From contig JABTUW010000005.1 in the NCBI GenBank assembly GCA_015075185.1, positions 310,001 through 374,000 on the forward strand: a DNA stretch of 64,000 nucleotides, written 5' to 3'. The notes beneath the pieces are model-generated. The model was not told the DNA's origin and searched no databases. It worked only from the letters and a program-made list of their open reading frames with translations. Source of the stretch: Anaerolineales bacterium (GTDB lineage: Bacteria; Chloroflexota; Anaerolineae; 4572-78; J111). Each line of letters begins with the position of its first letter. Positions within the stretch are counted from its first letter, which is position 1. Positions 33,855-43,859 of this stretch are shown piece after piece. A program made the position numbers and the translations under genes.

Positions 33855-34682
33855 TTATCCTTTCACTGCGCCAAAAGTTAAACCGCGGACCACGTACCGG
33901 CCCAGGGCCAGGAAAATGAGCATCGGCGGCAGCATGGCTACCACCGCTGTGGCCGCGATTTGATTCCAGTAGACCCCTGTCGAGGCGAAGAAGCTGATGG
34001 TGCCGACCGGCAGGGTCGCCGTTTGCTGCTTGCTCAGAATCAGGGGGAAAATCACGTTATTCCAGCTAAAGACAAAAGCAAACATGGCGGTGACGATAAT
34101 GCCCGGCAGCGCCAGCGGCAGAGTGATCGAAAAGAACGCCTGCGCGTGACTGGCCCCATCCACCAGGGCCGCTTCTTCCAGGTCTATCGGCACATCATCC
34201 ATGAAACTCTTGAGCAGCCAGACCGAAAAGGGAATGGTGATCGTTTGCAGCACCACAATCATGGCCTGATAACTCCCCGCCCAGCCAATCCGGGTCATCA
34301 GGATAAAATAAGGAATGATGAACACGATGGGCGGAGCCATCAGCAGGCTGATATACCAGTTCATAATGAAACGTTTGCCCCGCATCGAAAAGCGGGAGAG
34401 GGCGTAGGCCGCCGCCAGCGAGAAGGGCAGGCTCAACAGGGTTGTCCCGGTGCTGACAATAAAGCTGTTGACCAGTTGGCGGGCATTGTTGCCGGGATTG
34501 AAAAAGGTGACGTCAAAAGACTCGAAGGTTGGTTCGAAGAAGATTTTAGGCGGAAGGCGATAGGTGTCGCCCGGCTCGCGGAAGGCCAGCAGGATAAACC
34601 ACAAAATCGGCCCGATGAACAGGAGGAGAACTAGAAGCGACAGGATGTAGATAACAATTTTTTGACGGGTGGTAATGCGCAT
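33855..34682 (-). CDS. Carbohydrate ABC transporter permease (MalG-like)
   Basis: The 275-residue protein has six membrane helices, the first at about 9-30. The cytoplasmic EAA loop that contacts the ATPase is LEEAALVDGASHAQAFFSITLP. It pairs with the permease at 34686-35564, three bases away. No ATPase gene is in the operon, so a shared MsmK/MalK-type ATPase elsewhere is expected. Confidence 0.94.
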   Translation of the reverse strand: MRITTRQKIVIYILSLLVLLLFIGPILWFILLAFREPGDTYRLPPKIFFEPTFESFDVTFFNPGNNARQLVNSFIVSTGTTLLSLPFSLAAAYALSRFSMRGKRFIMNWYISLLMAPPIVFIIPYFILMTRIGWAGSYQAMIVVLQTITIPFSVWLLKSFMDDVPIDLEEAALVDGASHAQAFFSITLPLALPGIIVTAMFAFVFSWNNVIFPLILSKQQTATLPVGTISFFASTGVYWNQIAATAVVAMLPPMLIFLALGRYVVRGLTFGAVKG

Positions 34683-34685
34683 CGT

Positions 34686-35564
34686 TCAGACCTCCTGCTC
34701 TCGCAAGACCAGCCAGATGTAGATATTGATAATAATAGTGACGATAATGACGATCAGCCAGGTCATGGCCGCAGTCAGGCCAATGTTGTAATTGACCAGA
34801 CCTTCCTGGTACAGGTTGTAACTCAGCGTGCGCGACGAAGTGCCCGGCCCGCCGCCGGTCAGCACAAAGACCAGGTCAAAGCTGTTGAATAACTGCATAA
34901 AGCGGATCATGACCAGGAAGGCGGCTAACGGGCGCAGCGAAGGCAAGATGATGTGCCAGAACATACTCCAGCCGCTGGCGCCATCTACCCGCGCCGCGTC
35001 GGTCATATCGTCCGAAATAGATAACAGGCCGGCATAAAGCACAATGGCAAAAAAGGGCGTCCACTGCCAGGTATCGGCAATGCCAATGCTCAAGAGGGCG
35101 GTGGAGGCATTACCCAGCATTCCCTGGGGCGGCACCGGAACGCCGATCCCTTTTAACAGCCAGGGGAGAATCCCTCCCTCAGGCGCAAACAGATAGCGAA
35201 ACAAAAAACCAACGACCACCGGGGCCACCGTTACCGGCATGATCAAGATGCTGCGCAAGAAGGTCATGCCCCGGACATGGGTATTTAACAGCAGGGCAAT
35301 GGCCATCCCCAGGCTAAATTGGGCAAATGTACCCAGCACGGATAACAGCAAAGTATTTTTTAAAGTCGCCATGAAGGGGGTGGTCTGGAAAACCATCTTG
35401 TAGTTCGCCAGGCCGTTGAAAAACATGGGGGTCGGGCTGGTTTGCAGATTCCAGAAATAAAAGCTGTTAATCAGGGCGAAGGCCATCGGGTAGAGAACCA
35501 GCGACAGCAGCACCAAGATTGACGGGGCAATTAACAAGAAAGGCAAAGCTTTATGGCTGCGCAA
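34686..35564 (-). CDS. Carbohydrate ABC transporter permease (MalF-like)
   Basis: The 292-residue protein has six membrane helices and the EAA loop MTDAARVDGASGWSMFWHIILPSL. It is the first permease after the binding-protein gene. With the MalG-like partner it forms the membrane channel of a CUT1-type sugar importer. Confidence 0.94.
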   Translation of the reverse strand: MRSHKALPFLLIAPSILVLLSLVLYPMAFALINSFYFWNLQTSPTPMFFNGLANYKMVFQTTPFMATLKNTLLLSVLGTFAQFSLGMAIALLLNTHVRGMTFLRSILIMPVTVAPVVVGFLFRYLFAPEGGILPWLLKGIGVPVPPQGMLGNASTALLSIGIADTWQWTPFFAIVLYAGLLSISDDMTDAARVDGASGWSMFWHIILPSLRPLAAFLVMIRFMQLFNSFDLVFVLTGGGPGTSSRTLSYNLYQEGLVNYNIGLTAAMTWLIVIIVTIIINIYIWLVLREQEV

Positions 35565-35617
35565 CGACGTACCCCTCCGTTACCCATGATTGCTCAATAC
35601 CTAAGTTCGACACTTTA

Positions 35618-35727
35618 CCGAAAATCATCCTTCGATACGAGCTTAGGCTCTACTCAGGATGATTTTCGGTTCATTATCGCATCCTGAGTAGCCTTGAGCG
35701 AAGCAAAAGGCGTATCGAAGGATACGA
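35618..35727. repeat. Palindromic repeat elements, copies 4-5 (CTGAGTAG/TCGATACG family)
   Basis: CCGAAAATCATCC (35618-35630) pairs with GGATGATTTTCGG (35657-35669), enclosing TTCGATACGAGC and CTACTCAGGAT. A second half copy, GCATCCTGAGTAGC to GCGTATCGAAGGAT, follows. The element lies between the binding-protein and permease genes, where it may lower expression of the permeases relative to the binding protein. Confidence 0.65.
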
Positions 35728-35780
35728 TTTAGGGTAGAGGGGATGGGTTTAGCCACCCATCCCCTCGCAACGATTTACTT

Positions 35781-37310
35781 CTACGCCGTACCGGCCAGGC
35801 TCTCAATCAGCAGCTTGGTGTTCTCCAATGTATCGTCGTAGCTCTCTACCTCGTAAGGAATCATGTTGTTGCCGCTCAGAATATTCTGGAAGAGAGTCTG
35901 GGTCAGCTCCAGAGCCGCCTCCGGCTCCATCGCCTCACTCATAACCTGGTTAATATTGAGGCCGTAGACGCCTTCCAGAGAGGTGTAAATGGGGCATGGC
36001 GGGCGAACAACCTTGCCATTGCCGAGCCGCATCATCTCAAGCTGGGTGCTGAGGAACGGATAAATCTTCTGCAGCTCGGCATCCTCATACAGAGACAGGC
36101 GGGCGAAATCGGCGAACTGGTAGCCCTTGGTGTTGGCCATGCCCATCGCTTTTTGACCCTCGGCGCCGGTGGCCCACTTGATGAACTGCCAGGCTTCGTC
36201 CTGGTTCTCCGACGTGGAGGGCATACCCAAGGCCCAGCCGCCCAGGCTGACAACCTGCTGAGAGCCAGGTTCGGCCATCGCCTCAGCCGTCGGCTCTGCG
36301 GTGGCGGCGGCGCTCACATACGCACCCGGCAGTTTAGTCGGCAGTACGGCGGTCTTGAATTTGTCCACCACCGGCGAGGGCGTGCCGGTCAGGTAGCCTT
36401 CGTTGTTGACCAGGTAGAAGTAAGGCGTCCAGTGGTAGAACATGGCAATATCGCCCTGGGAGAAGCGGGTGCCGGCATCGAACCAGAGGTAGTTGATGGA
36501 CTCGGGCGGCGACCAGCCATACAACCGTTTCCAATCCTGGAGCGCGGCCACGTTCTCGGGGCTGTTGATGGTCGGGGTGAAGTCCCAGGGCGCGTTGGGG
36601 AATTGGGTGAACCAGCGCGCTCCGTAGCTGGCGGCCAGTTGGGTGTACATGTGGACGACCGGCACCGGCTGCGCGCCAATGACGGTGGTGCCGTAGAAGG
36701 TGGTACCGTCCATTTCCATGCCGTTGAGCTGTTCCAGCATCTCAAAATACTTGTCCCAGGTCCAGTCAGCGGCCTCGGCGGTGGTGGCCGGCAGGGGATC
36801 GAGGCCGGCGGCTTCAAAGACATCGGTGCGATACATAATGCCCTGGGCATAGGCACCCACCGGCAGCGTCCAGATGTGATTGCGCCAGGTGTTGAGCGAG
36901 TAAAGAACTTCCGGCAGAAAATCGGTCAGGTTGGTGTCGGAGTCGGCCTTAATAAAATCGTCCAGCGAGCGAATCCAGCCATTGTCGGCGTACTGGCTGA
37001 TCCACATCTGGTCAACCGCGATCACGTCGGCGTCGGCGGTCTGGGTGAGGAAGGAATTTACCAGGCGGGCCTGGAGGGCCACATAGCCCAGCGACTCAAT
37101 GTTGACCTTGATGCCGGTCTGTTCCGTGAATTGATTAACCACTGTCTGCAGCGCCAGGTCCCAGGGATCGCCTACTGTCAAGACATTGATTGTCTTTTCG
37201 GTCTGAGCGAAGGCCCGTTTGGGCAGTGACAAGCCCATCAGGGCCGTTGCCCCGGCCGCACCCGATAACTGCAAAAAGTGGCGGCGGCTTAGCGTTGATT
37301 TCTCTTTCAT
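35781..37310 (-). CDS. Sugar ABC transporter substrate-binding protein
   Basis: The 509-residue protein starts at the ATG at 37310 with AGGAGG eight bases upstream. The Tat signal SRRHFLQLSGAAGATALMG directs folded export. The mature region has INVLTVGDPWDLALQTVVNQF and VIAVDQMWISQYADNGWIRSL, typical of cluster-B sugar-binding proteins. It delivers sugar to the two permeases downstream. An Ala/Glu/Pro insertion (TAEPTAEAMAEPGSQQ) lies in the C-terminal lobe, unusual for the family. Confidence 0.93.
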   Translation of the reverse strand: MKEKSTLSRRHFLQLSGAAGATALMGLSLPKRAFAQTEKTINVLTVGDPWDLALQTVVNQFTEQTGIKVNIESLGYVALQARLVNSFLTQTADADVIAVDQMWISQYADNGWIRSLDDFIKADSDTNLTDFLPEVLYSLNTWRNHIWTLPVGAYAQGIMYRTDVFEAAGLDPLPATTAEAADWTWDKYFEMLEQLNGMEMDGTTFYGTTVIGAQPVPVVHMYTQLAASYGARWFTQFPNAPWDFTPTINSPENVAALQDWKRLYGWSPPESINYLWFDAGTRFSQGDIAMFYHWTPYFYLVNNEGYLTGTPSPVVDKFKTAVLPTKLPGAYVSAAATAEPTAEAMAEPGSQQVVSLGGWALGMPSTSENQDEAWQFIKWATGAEGQKAMGMANTKGYQFADFARLSLYEDAELQKIYPFLSTQLEMMRLGNGKVVRPPCPIYTSLEGVYGLNINQVMSEAMEPEAALELTQTLFQNILSGNNMIPYEVESYDDTLENTKLLIESLAGTA

Positions 37311-37414
37311 TGTATTTTCCTCCTGCAAGTTTATTGATTGAGTAAAGAAGACGACTTACTTCCACAGCAAAAGGTCAGGTCATCATTTCTCCTTTCTTTA
37401 TATCGTATCAAGCG

Positions 37415-37530
37415 TGTCATTTCGACCCGCAGAGCGGGGAGAAATCCCTATAGCGGTACAATTTTATCCGGCCAAATATTTTTAAGAGTTCCCGTAGAGG
37501 GATTTCTCGGCCTATGGCCTCGAAATGACA
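37415..37530. repeat. Palindromic repeat element (TGTCATTTCGA ends)
   Basis: TGTCATTTCGA (37415-37425) and TCGAAATGACA (37520-37530) are perfect terminal inverted repeats. Internal GAGAAATCCCT and AGGGATTTCTC also pair. The element of ~116 bp has no gene and sits between the aminopeptidase and binding-protein genes. It is a different family from the CTGAGTAG element. Confidence 0.7.
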
Positions 37531-37558
37531 TAAAATGAACAGTTACACAACATCAGCC

Positions 37559-38626
37559 CTAGACCATCAGCTTCCCGTTTTCGAAAATAGGCATGTCGTC
37601 GAGATAGACCCTTCCTTCCCGGCGCATATCTTTCACGATGTCCCAATGCAGGGCCGATTGATTGGTCCCGCCACATTCGGGATAGGCCCGCCCCAGGGCC
37701 AGGTGGATAGTTCCGCCCATCTTCTCATCCAGGAGAATATCTTTACAGAAACGATTCACGTGCGGATTCAAGCCAAAGGCGAATTCCCCCGGCAAACTTG
37801 CCCCGGCGTCCGTCTGCAAAAGCTGTCGCAAGAAATCCTGATGGGTAGCTGACGTCGCTTCGACCAGTTGGCCGGCTTGCCAGCGCAGGCGGATGTCATG
37901 GACCAGGCGCCCGCTCATCACCCCCGGAAATTCAAAGTAGATGTACCCGTTGAGGGTTTCGTTCACGGGCGCGGTATAGATTTCGCCATCAGGCATGTTG
38001 ATGCGGCCATCAAACACCAGCCACTTGCGCCCCTCGACCGAGAAGCTCAAATCCGTCTCCCGGCCTACCATGCGGACCTGTTTCCCGCGATTCAGTTTTT
38101 CCGCCCGCCGCCGCCACTGCTGCGACTCGATTTCCCAGTCAAGAAAACAGGCGTTGAAGAACATGTCGGTGATGGTTTCGAGATCGGTTCCGGCTTGCCG
38201 GGCAAAGGCGGCATTCGGCACGCGCACCAGGCACCAGCGCGTTTTTTGCCAGCGCAGCGACGAAATCTGGCCGACGGCAGTCTGATTGAGGGCCAGGCGT
38301 TCGGCCGGGATGTCGGCATGCTCATCCAGGTCATAGCCGCCTCGCAGACCGAAGTAGACATCGGCCCACTCCATGCCAAAGGCCTCGACTTCCGGCAGCC
38401 AGCGCAGTTGCGCTTCATTGCCATATTTCAGCAGGGCGTGGCGCAGCGACTCCGATAGAAACTGGACCTGCGGGTAAGCGCCGGCCCTGATCGCCGCCTC
38501 GTAAACGGCGTGAGCCAGGGGATAGGTCTCCACCTCGGCCATGGCAATCATCACCCGTTCCCCGGCCCGGACCCCGGTCGAGTAGTCCACCAGCAGTTGA
38601 CCCAACTGCTTCCAGCGTTTATCCAT
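37559..38626 (-). CDS. M29 family aminopeptidase (aminopeptidase T-like)
   Basis: The 355-residue metallopeptidase matches the thermophilic aminopeptidase family: NMPDGEIYTAPVNETLNG, LPGEFAFGLNPHVN, DEKMGGTIHLALGRAYPECGG and QSALHWDIV hold the metal-binding Glu, His and Asp residues. Family members remove N-terminal amino acids using cobalt or zinc. Its presence in a sugar operon is odd; it may act on a glycopeptide, an N-acylated sugar or a non-peptide substrate. It ends 2 bases before the BtpA-like gene begins on the same strand order. Confidence 0.9.
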   Translation of the reverse strand: MDKRWKQLGQLLVDYSTGVRAGERVMIAMAEVETYPLAHAVYEAAIRAGAYPQVQFLSESLRHALLKYGNEAQLRWLPEVEAFGMEWADVYFGLRGGYDLDEHADIPAERLALNQTAVGQISSLRWQKTRWCLVRVPNAAFARQAGTDLETITDMFFNACFLDWEIESQQWRRRAEKLNRGKQVRMVGRETDLSFSVEGRKWLVFDGRINMPDGEIYTAPVNETLNGYIYFEFPGVMSGRLVHDIRLRWQAGQLVEATSATHQDFLRQLLQTDAGASLPGEFAFGLNPHVNRFCKDILLDEKMGGTIHLALGRAYPECGGTNQSALHWDIVKDMRREGRVYLDDMPIFENGKLMV

Positions 38627-38628
38627 CG

Positions 38629-39435
38629 CTACCGCCGCGACTCCCTGGCCGCCTGCATAAACTCTCGCACCCGGTTCACGTCAACTTCATTCCAGATATA
38701 ACCGTCTCGTTTGAAGGTTGTCCCGACAATTGCACCATCGGCGATGGAGAGCATTTGGGCCACATTGGACGCTCTGACGCCGGTATTGGCGAAGACCGGT
38801 GTGTCAGGCACGGCTTCTTTGACCTGCTGGAGGATCTGGAACGGCGTCTCTGCCCCGGCAGTCAGGCCGGAAACGCACAGCGCGTCGGGATTGGAAACGA
38901 ACACGGTAGATTTGGCAATGTCAACCACGTGCCGCTCAGCCAAATAAGCCGCCGACTCCGGCACGATATTGAAAAAGAGCTTGACATGCCGGGCGTGAAC
39001 CGCGTGCTGGTGGCGGATGATCTCGCCGCAGTTGGTATTCCACAGGCCGTAATCGCTGGCATAGACTCCGCTGAAGATTTCGCGGACAAACTGTCCGCCG
39101 GTAGCTATGGCCAGGTCAATCGAAGCGGTCGGGTCCCACAACACGTTGACCCCAAAGGGAACCCGGATGTCGGGACGGAGTTCGGCGATAACCCGGGCCA
39201 TGCAGGCGGTGGTGATGGGTTCAACCTTGGTCAGATAGGGCAGGCTGGCCTCGTTGGAGAACATCGCCGCGTCCACGCCGCCCTCTTGTAAGGCGCGCAA
39301 ATCGGCCCGGGCCATCTCGACGATCCAATCCATGCCTTTGGCCGGGTCGTAGCCGGGGTCGCCGGGCAGCGCCTTGAGGTGGCACATGGCAATAATCGGT
39401 TTTTCGGCCTGAAATAACTCTTTAATCCAGCCCAT
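38629..39435 (-). CDS. BtpA/SgcQ family TIM-barrel protein
   Basis: The 268-residue protein has the family start KPIIAMCHLKALPGDPGYD, then VDAAMFSNEASLPY, VPFGVNVLWDPTASIDLAIATGGQFVRE and NTGVRASNVAQMLSIADGAIVGTTFK, a TIM-barrel phosphate-binding end. BtpA was named for photosystem I biogenesis in cyanobacteria, but most homologues (SgcQ in E. coli) sit in sugar operons, as here. An enzymatic role on a phosphorylated sugar is likely but unproven. Confidence 0.93.
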   Translation of the reverse strand: MGWIKELFQAEKPIIAMCHLKALPGDPGYDPAKGMDWIVEMARADLRALQEGGVDAAMFSNEASLPYLTKVEPITTACMARVIAELRPDIRVPFGVNVLWDPTASIDLAIATGGQFVREIFSGVYASDYGLWNTNCGEIIRHQHAVHARHVKLFFNIVPESAAYLAERHVVDIAKSTVFVSNPDALCVSGLTAGAETPFQILQQVKEAVPDTPVFANTGVRASNVAQMLSIADGAIVGTTFKRDGYIWNEVDVNRVREFMQAARESRR

Positions 39436-39452
39436 AAGACAGTACCTCCTGC

Positions 39453-40229
39453 TTAGGCCTCAGCCAGGATAACCTCAATACCTATTTCACGTAATTGTTT
39501 GACGGTAGGCAGATCAGCATGGCGGTCGGTCACCACGACTTTGACTACGTTCAGCGGGGCGACGTGGGCGAAGCTGGTCTTGCCAAACTTGCTGCTATCG
39601 GCCACGACAATGACCTGGCTGGCTGTGGCGATCATCACCCGTTTCACCAGCGCGTCGTCCAGGTTAAACTCGGTCAGTCCGTGTTGCAGGCTGATCCCGC
39701 CGATGCCAATGAAGGCCTTGTCCACATGCAGATGGTGATAAGCGTGCGCGGCAAAATCGCCCACCATGGACAATTCTCCCGCGCGAACTATACCTCCGGT
39801 TAGCACCAATCGAACATCATTACCGAGGGCATACCGGCTAACAATTTCGTTCGCAATCGGCAGACTGGCCGTGACAATGGTCAGGTTACGTTTCTCGGCC
39901 AGGGAACGGGCGATTTCGAGGGTGGTGGTGCCAACGTCGAAGGCAACGCTGTCACCATCTTGAATCAAGGTAGCAGCGGCCTGGCCGATAGCCTGTTTGG
40001 AAGTAAGCTGTGCGGTTGTACGCAGGGGATAAGGGGGTTCATAACTGCGCCCCAGGTTGATCGTCGCCCCGCCGTGGACCCGGCGTAATAAACCTTCGCG
40101 GGCAAGGTCGGCCAGATCACGACGCGCCGTCATCTCGGAGACTTGGAACAACTCGATAATATCGGCAACCGAAACTTGCCCATTTTGGGTAATAAGTTCA
40201 AGGATCTTGCGTCGTCGTTGAGCGCGCAT
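39453..40229 (-). CDS. DeoR/GlpR family transcriptional regulator
   Basis: The 258-residue protein has the N-terminal DeoR helix-turn-helix (RRRKILELITQNGQVSVADI, VSEMTARRDLADLAREG, RVHGGA) and the sugar-phosphate-sensing domain (DGDSVAFDVGTTTLEIARSL, VVVADSSKFGK). It is the first gene of the operon and probably represses it until a sugar phosphate is made by the FGGY kinase. It shares a divergent control region with the nitrite/sulfite reductase. Confidence 0.95.
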   Translation of the reverse strand: MRAQRRRKILELITQNGQVSVADIIELFQVSEMTARRDLADLAREGLLRRVHGGATINLGRSYEPPYPLRTTAQLTSKQAIGQAAATLIQDGDSVAFDVGTTTLEIARSLAEKRNLTIVTASLPIANEIVSRYALGNDVRLVLTGGIVRAGELSMVGDFAAHAYHHLHVDKAFIGIGGISLQHGLTEFNLDDALVKRVMIATASQVIVVADSSKFGKTSFAHVAPLNVVKVVVTDRHADLPTVKQLREIGIEVILAEA

Positions 40230-40270
40230 AAGACCGCCGATTTTCTTGTGAGGTGTTTGAATTTGGTTGA

Positions 40271-40300
40271 AGTATAATCTTTTTCTGGGCGATATGTCAA
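40271..40300 (-). promoter_or_regulatory. Promoter of the DeoR-led carbohydrate operon
   Basis: On the minus strand TTGACA (40300-40295) and TATACT (40276-40271) are 18 bp apart, about 42 bases upstream of the regulator's ATG. An AT-rich stretch immediately upstream could bind the regulator. Confidence 0.65.
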
Positions 40301-40342
40301 ATTATGATATTGTTAATAAGATGGGGAGGAGAATAAATTTGT

Positions 40343-40368
40343 AGGGGGCGGACGGCCATCCGCCCCCT
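40343..40368. repeat. GC-rich palindrome between divergent promoters
   Basis: AGGGGGCGGA and TCCGCCCCCT form a perfect 10-bp stem with a six-base loop (CGGCCA). It separates the two divergent promoters. There is no T tract on either side. Confidence 0.6.
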
Positions 40369-40378
40369 GCTTAAGAAA

Positions 40379-40406
40379 TTGACATTTATAGCAGCCTCTC
40401 TATAAT
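40379..40406 (+). promoter_or_regulatory. Consensus sigma-70 promoter of the nitrite/sulfite reductase
   Basis: Perfect TTGACA (40379-40384) and perfect TATAAT (40401-40406) are 16 bp apart. Transcription should begin at about 40412-40415, only three to six bases before the ATG of a cysteine-rich leader peptide. Confidence 0.8.
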
Positions 40407-40417
40407 ACTGGCCTATT

Positions 40418-40549
40418 ATGGCTTTAAGCAGTTCACTCTCCCCTTTCGTCAACGCTGACGCATCTGCCAACAACGGCTGTTGTCTGGCCTGTTCGTGTTG
40501 TCAACTGATTCCCCCCATGGCGTTAACCCGGTGGAGTGCTGGCTGCTAA
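40418..40549 (+). CDS. Cysteine-rich leader peptide, candidate attenuator uORF (43 aa)
   Basis: The ATG at 40418 opens 43 codons ending TAA at 40547-40549. The middle contains GCCLACSCCQ, so five of eight adjacent codons are Cys, and the last codon before the stop is also Cys. Five of the six Cys codons are TGT, while all ten Cys codons of the downstream reductase are TGC. The start is nearly at the predicted transcript end, so translation would be leaderless or almost so. A small hairpin (ACAAC/GTTGT) overlaps the first Cys codons. A terminator and the reductase follow. Cysteine shortage would stall ribosomes here. In mycobacteria, leaderless poly-Cys peptides are known to control sulfur genes; this one is independent by sequence. 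Expression is not proven. Confidence 0.65.
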   Translation: MALSSSLSPFVNADASANNGCCLACSCCQLIPPMALTRWSAGC

Positions 40550-40578
40550 AAATTTGCCGTTGACCCTCATTGTTTTCC

Positions 40579-40610
40579 AAGCCCATCGCGAGTTAGCGAT
40601 GGGCTTTTTT
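40579..40610 (+). terminator. Intrinsic terminator between leader peptide and reductase gene
   Basis: AAGCCCATCGC (40579-40589) and GCGATGGGCTT (40596-40606) form an 11-bp perfect stem with loop GAGTTA, followed by a run of T. It ends 28 bases before the reductase ATG, so full-length mRNA requires its bypass. The competing anti-terminator could not be identified by eye; GTCAACG at 40449-40455 can pair with CGTTGAC at 40558-40564. Confidence 0.85.
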
Positions 40611-40638
40611 ATTGCCAAAAATCAAAAAAGGAGACACG

Positions 40639-42963
<2,325 letters not shown>

Positions 42964-42965
42964 TC

Positions 42966-43044
42966 GCTGACGGCAGACCGCCGACTACCGCGTTTTGTCC
43001 TGTAACCCGTCTTTTGGCGGTCAGCGGTATGTAGTTGGCGGTCA
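42966..43044. repeat. Inverted heptad-type repeat (CAGACCGCCGAC family)
   Basis: GCTGACGGCAGACCGCCGAC and TACCG face TTGGCGGTCAGCGGTATGTA and GTTGGCGGTCA. It lies directly after the reductase stop. Confidence 0.55.
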
Positions 43045-43100
43045 TAAGGTAGAACTGAGCAGTAACTCGATTTGAAAACCAAAACAGACAGGAATTTAAA

Positions 43101-43685
43101 ATGAACATTGACCGTTTTTGCCTCAAATTTTATGCCCGGTCTGGGGCCACTGTAGACGAAGGTAGCTTTATCGAAGTCTTTCACGATTGGATTCGCCGCC
43201 GCAAACTGGCCGGTGTTTTGATTGACGTGGCCGACTACCGTCACGTCCCCGATGGCCCGGGGGTCATGCTGATCACTCATGACATCAATTTTTCAATGGA
43301 ACACACTGACGGCCGCTTCGGCCTGCTGGCCCAGCGCAAACTGGGTCCAGGCGACGACCACGTCAACCGCATCGTTGAACTGGCCCGCTCGACGGCCGCA
43401 TTTGGCGCGCTGCTGGAATCAGACCGGCGGGTCAAGGGTAAGTTGAGCCTGGAAGGAGGGCTGTTCCACTACCTGGCGAACGACCGCCTGCTGGCTCCCA
43501 ACAACGAGGAAAGTTTTACCGCCTTGCTGCCGGACCTGGCCGCGGCTGCGGCGATCATCTATCCGGGGCAAAATGTCTCGATCAGCCGTCTCCCAAACGA
43601 TCCCCGCGACCGGCTGACCATCGTCGTTGAGACGGGCCGGGTGGATATGAAAACGCTGTTGGAGAGGGTGCGAGCAGCCGTCTGA
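43101..43685 (+). CDS. Conserved hypothetical protein (194 aa)
   Basis: AGGAAT precedes the ATG. The protein has EGSFIEVFHDWIRRRKLAGV, LIDVADYRHVPDGPGVMLIT, LLAQRKLGPG and ANDRLLAPNNEESF. I recall similar proteins in Chloroflexota and cyanobacteria with the same IDVADY.HV..GPGVMLI pattern, without known function. There is no signal peptide or membrane segment. It follows the nitrite/sulfite reductase by 137 bases and ends at a strong terminator, so it may share the reductase transcript. Confidence 0.75.
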   Translation: MNIDRFCLKFYARSGATVDEGSFIEVFHDWIRRRKLAGVLIDVADYRHVPDGPGVMLITHDINFSMEHTDGRFGLLAQRKLGPGDDHVNRIVELARSTAAFGALLESDRRVKGKLSLEGGLFHYLANDRLLAPNNEESFTALLPDLAAAAAIIYPGQNVSISRLPNDPRDRLTIVVETGRVDMKTLLERVRAAV

Positions 43686-43715
43686 GCGGCGCTATTCTCC
43701 CGATCAATTCGCTGG

Positions 43716-43742
43716 CGGGGTGGGTATCCACCCCGTCTTTTT
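43716..43742 (+). terminator. Intrinsic terminator
   Basis: CGGGGTGG and CCACCCCG form an eight-pair stem with loop GTAT, followed by TCTTTTT. It lies 30 bases after the hypothetical gene. Confidence 0.85.
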
Positions 43743-43761
43743 ATGCTAATGCTGCCAATCC

Positions 43762-43770
43762 TGATATAAT
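43762..43770 (+). promoter_or_regulatory. Extended -10 promoter of the epimerase gene
   Basis: TGATATAAT is a perfect extended -10 element (TGn-TATAAT) without a good -35 box. It gives a leader of about 80 bases for the gene at 43860. Confidence 0.45.
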
Positions 43771-43859
43771 TGGGCCGGATTGGAAACCGGCTGTTCCACC
43801 GCGGCCCTGCTCGTAGGGTTGTTTCCATCCCTTTATTTACCTAATCAGAGGAAAAAACG

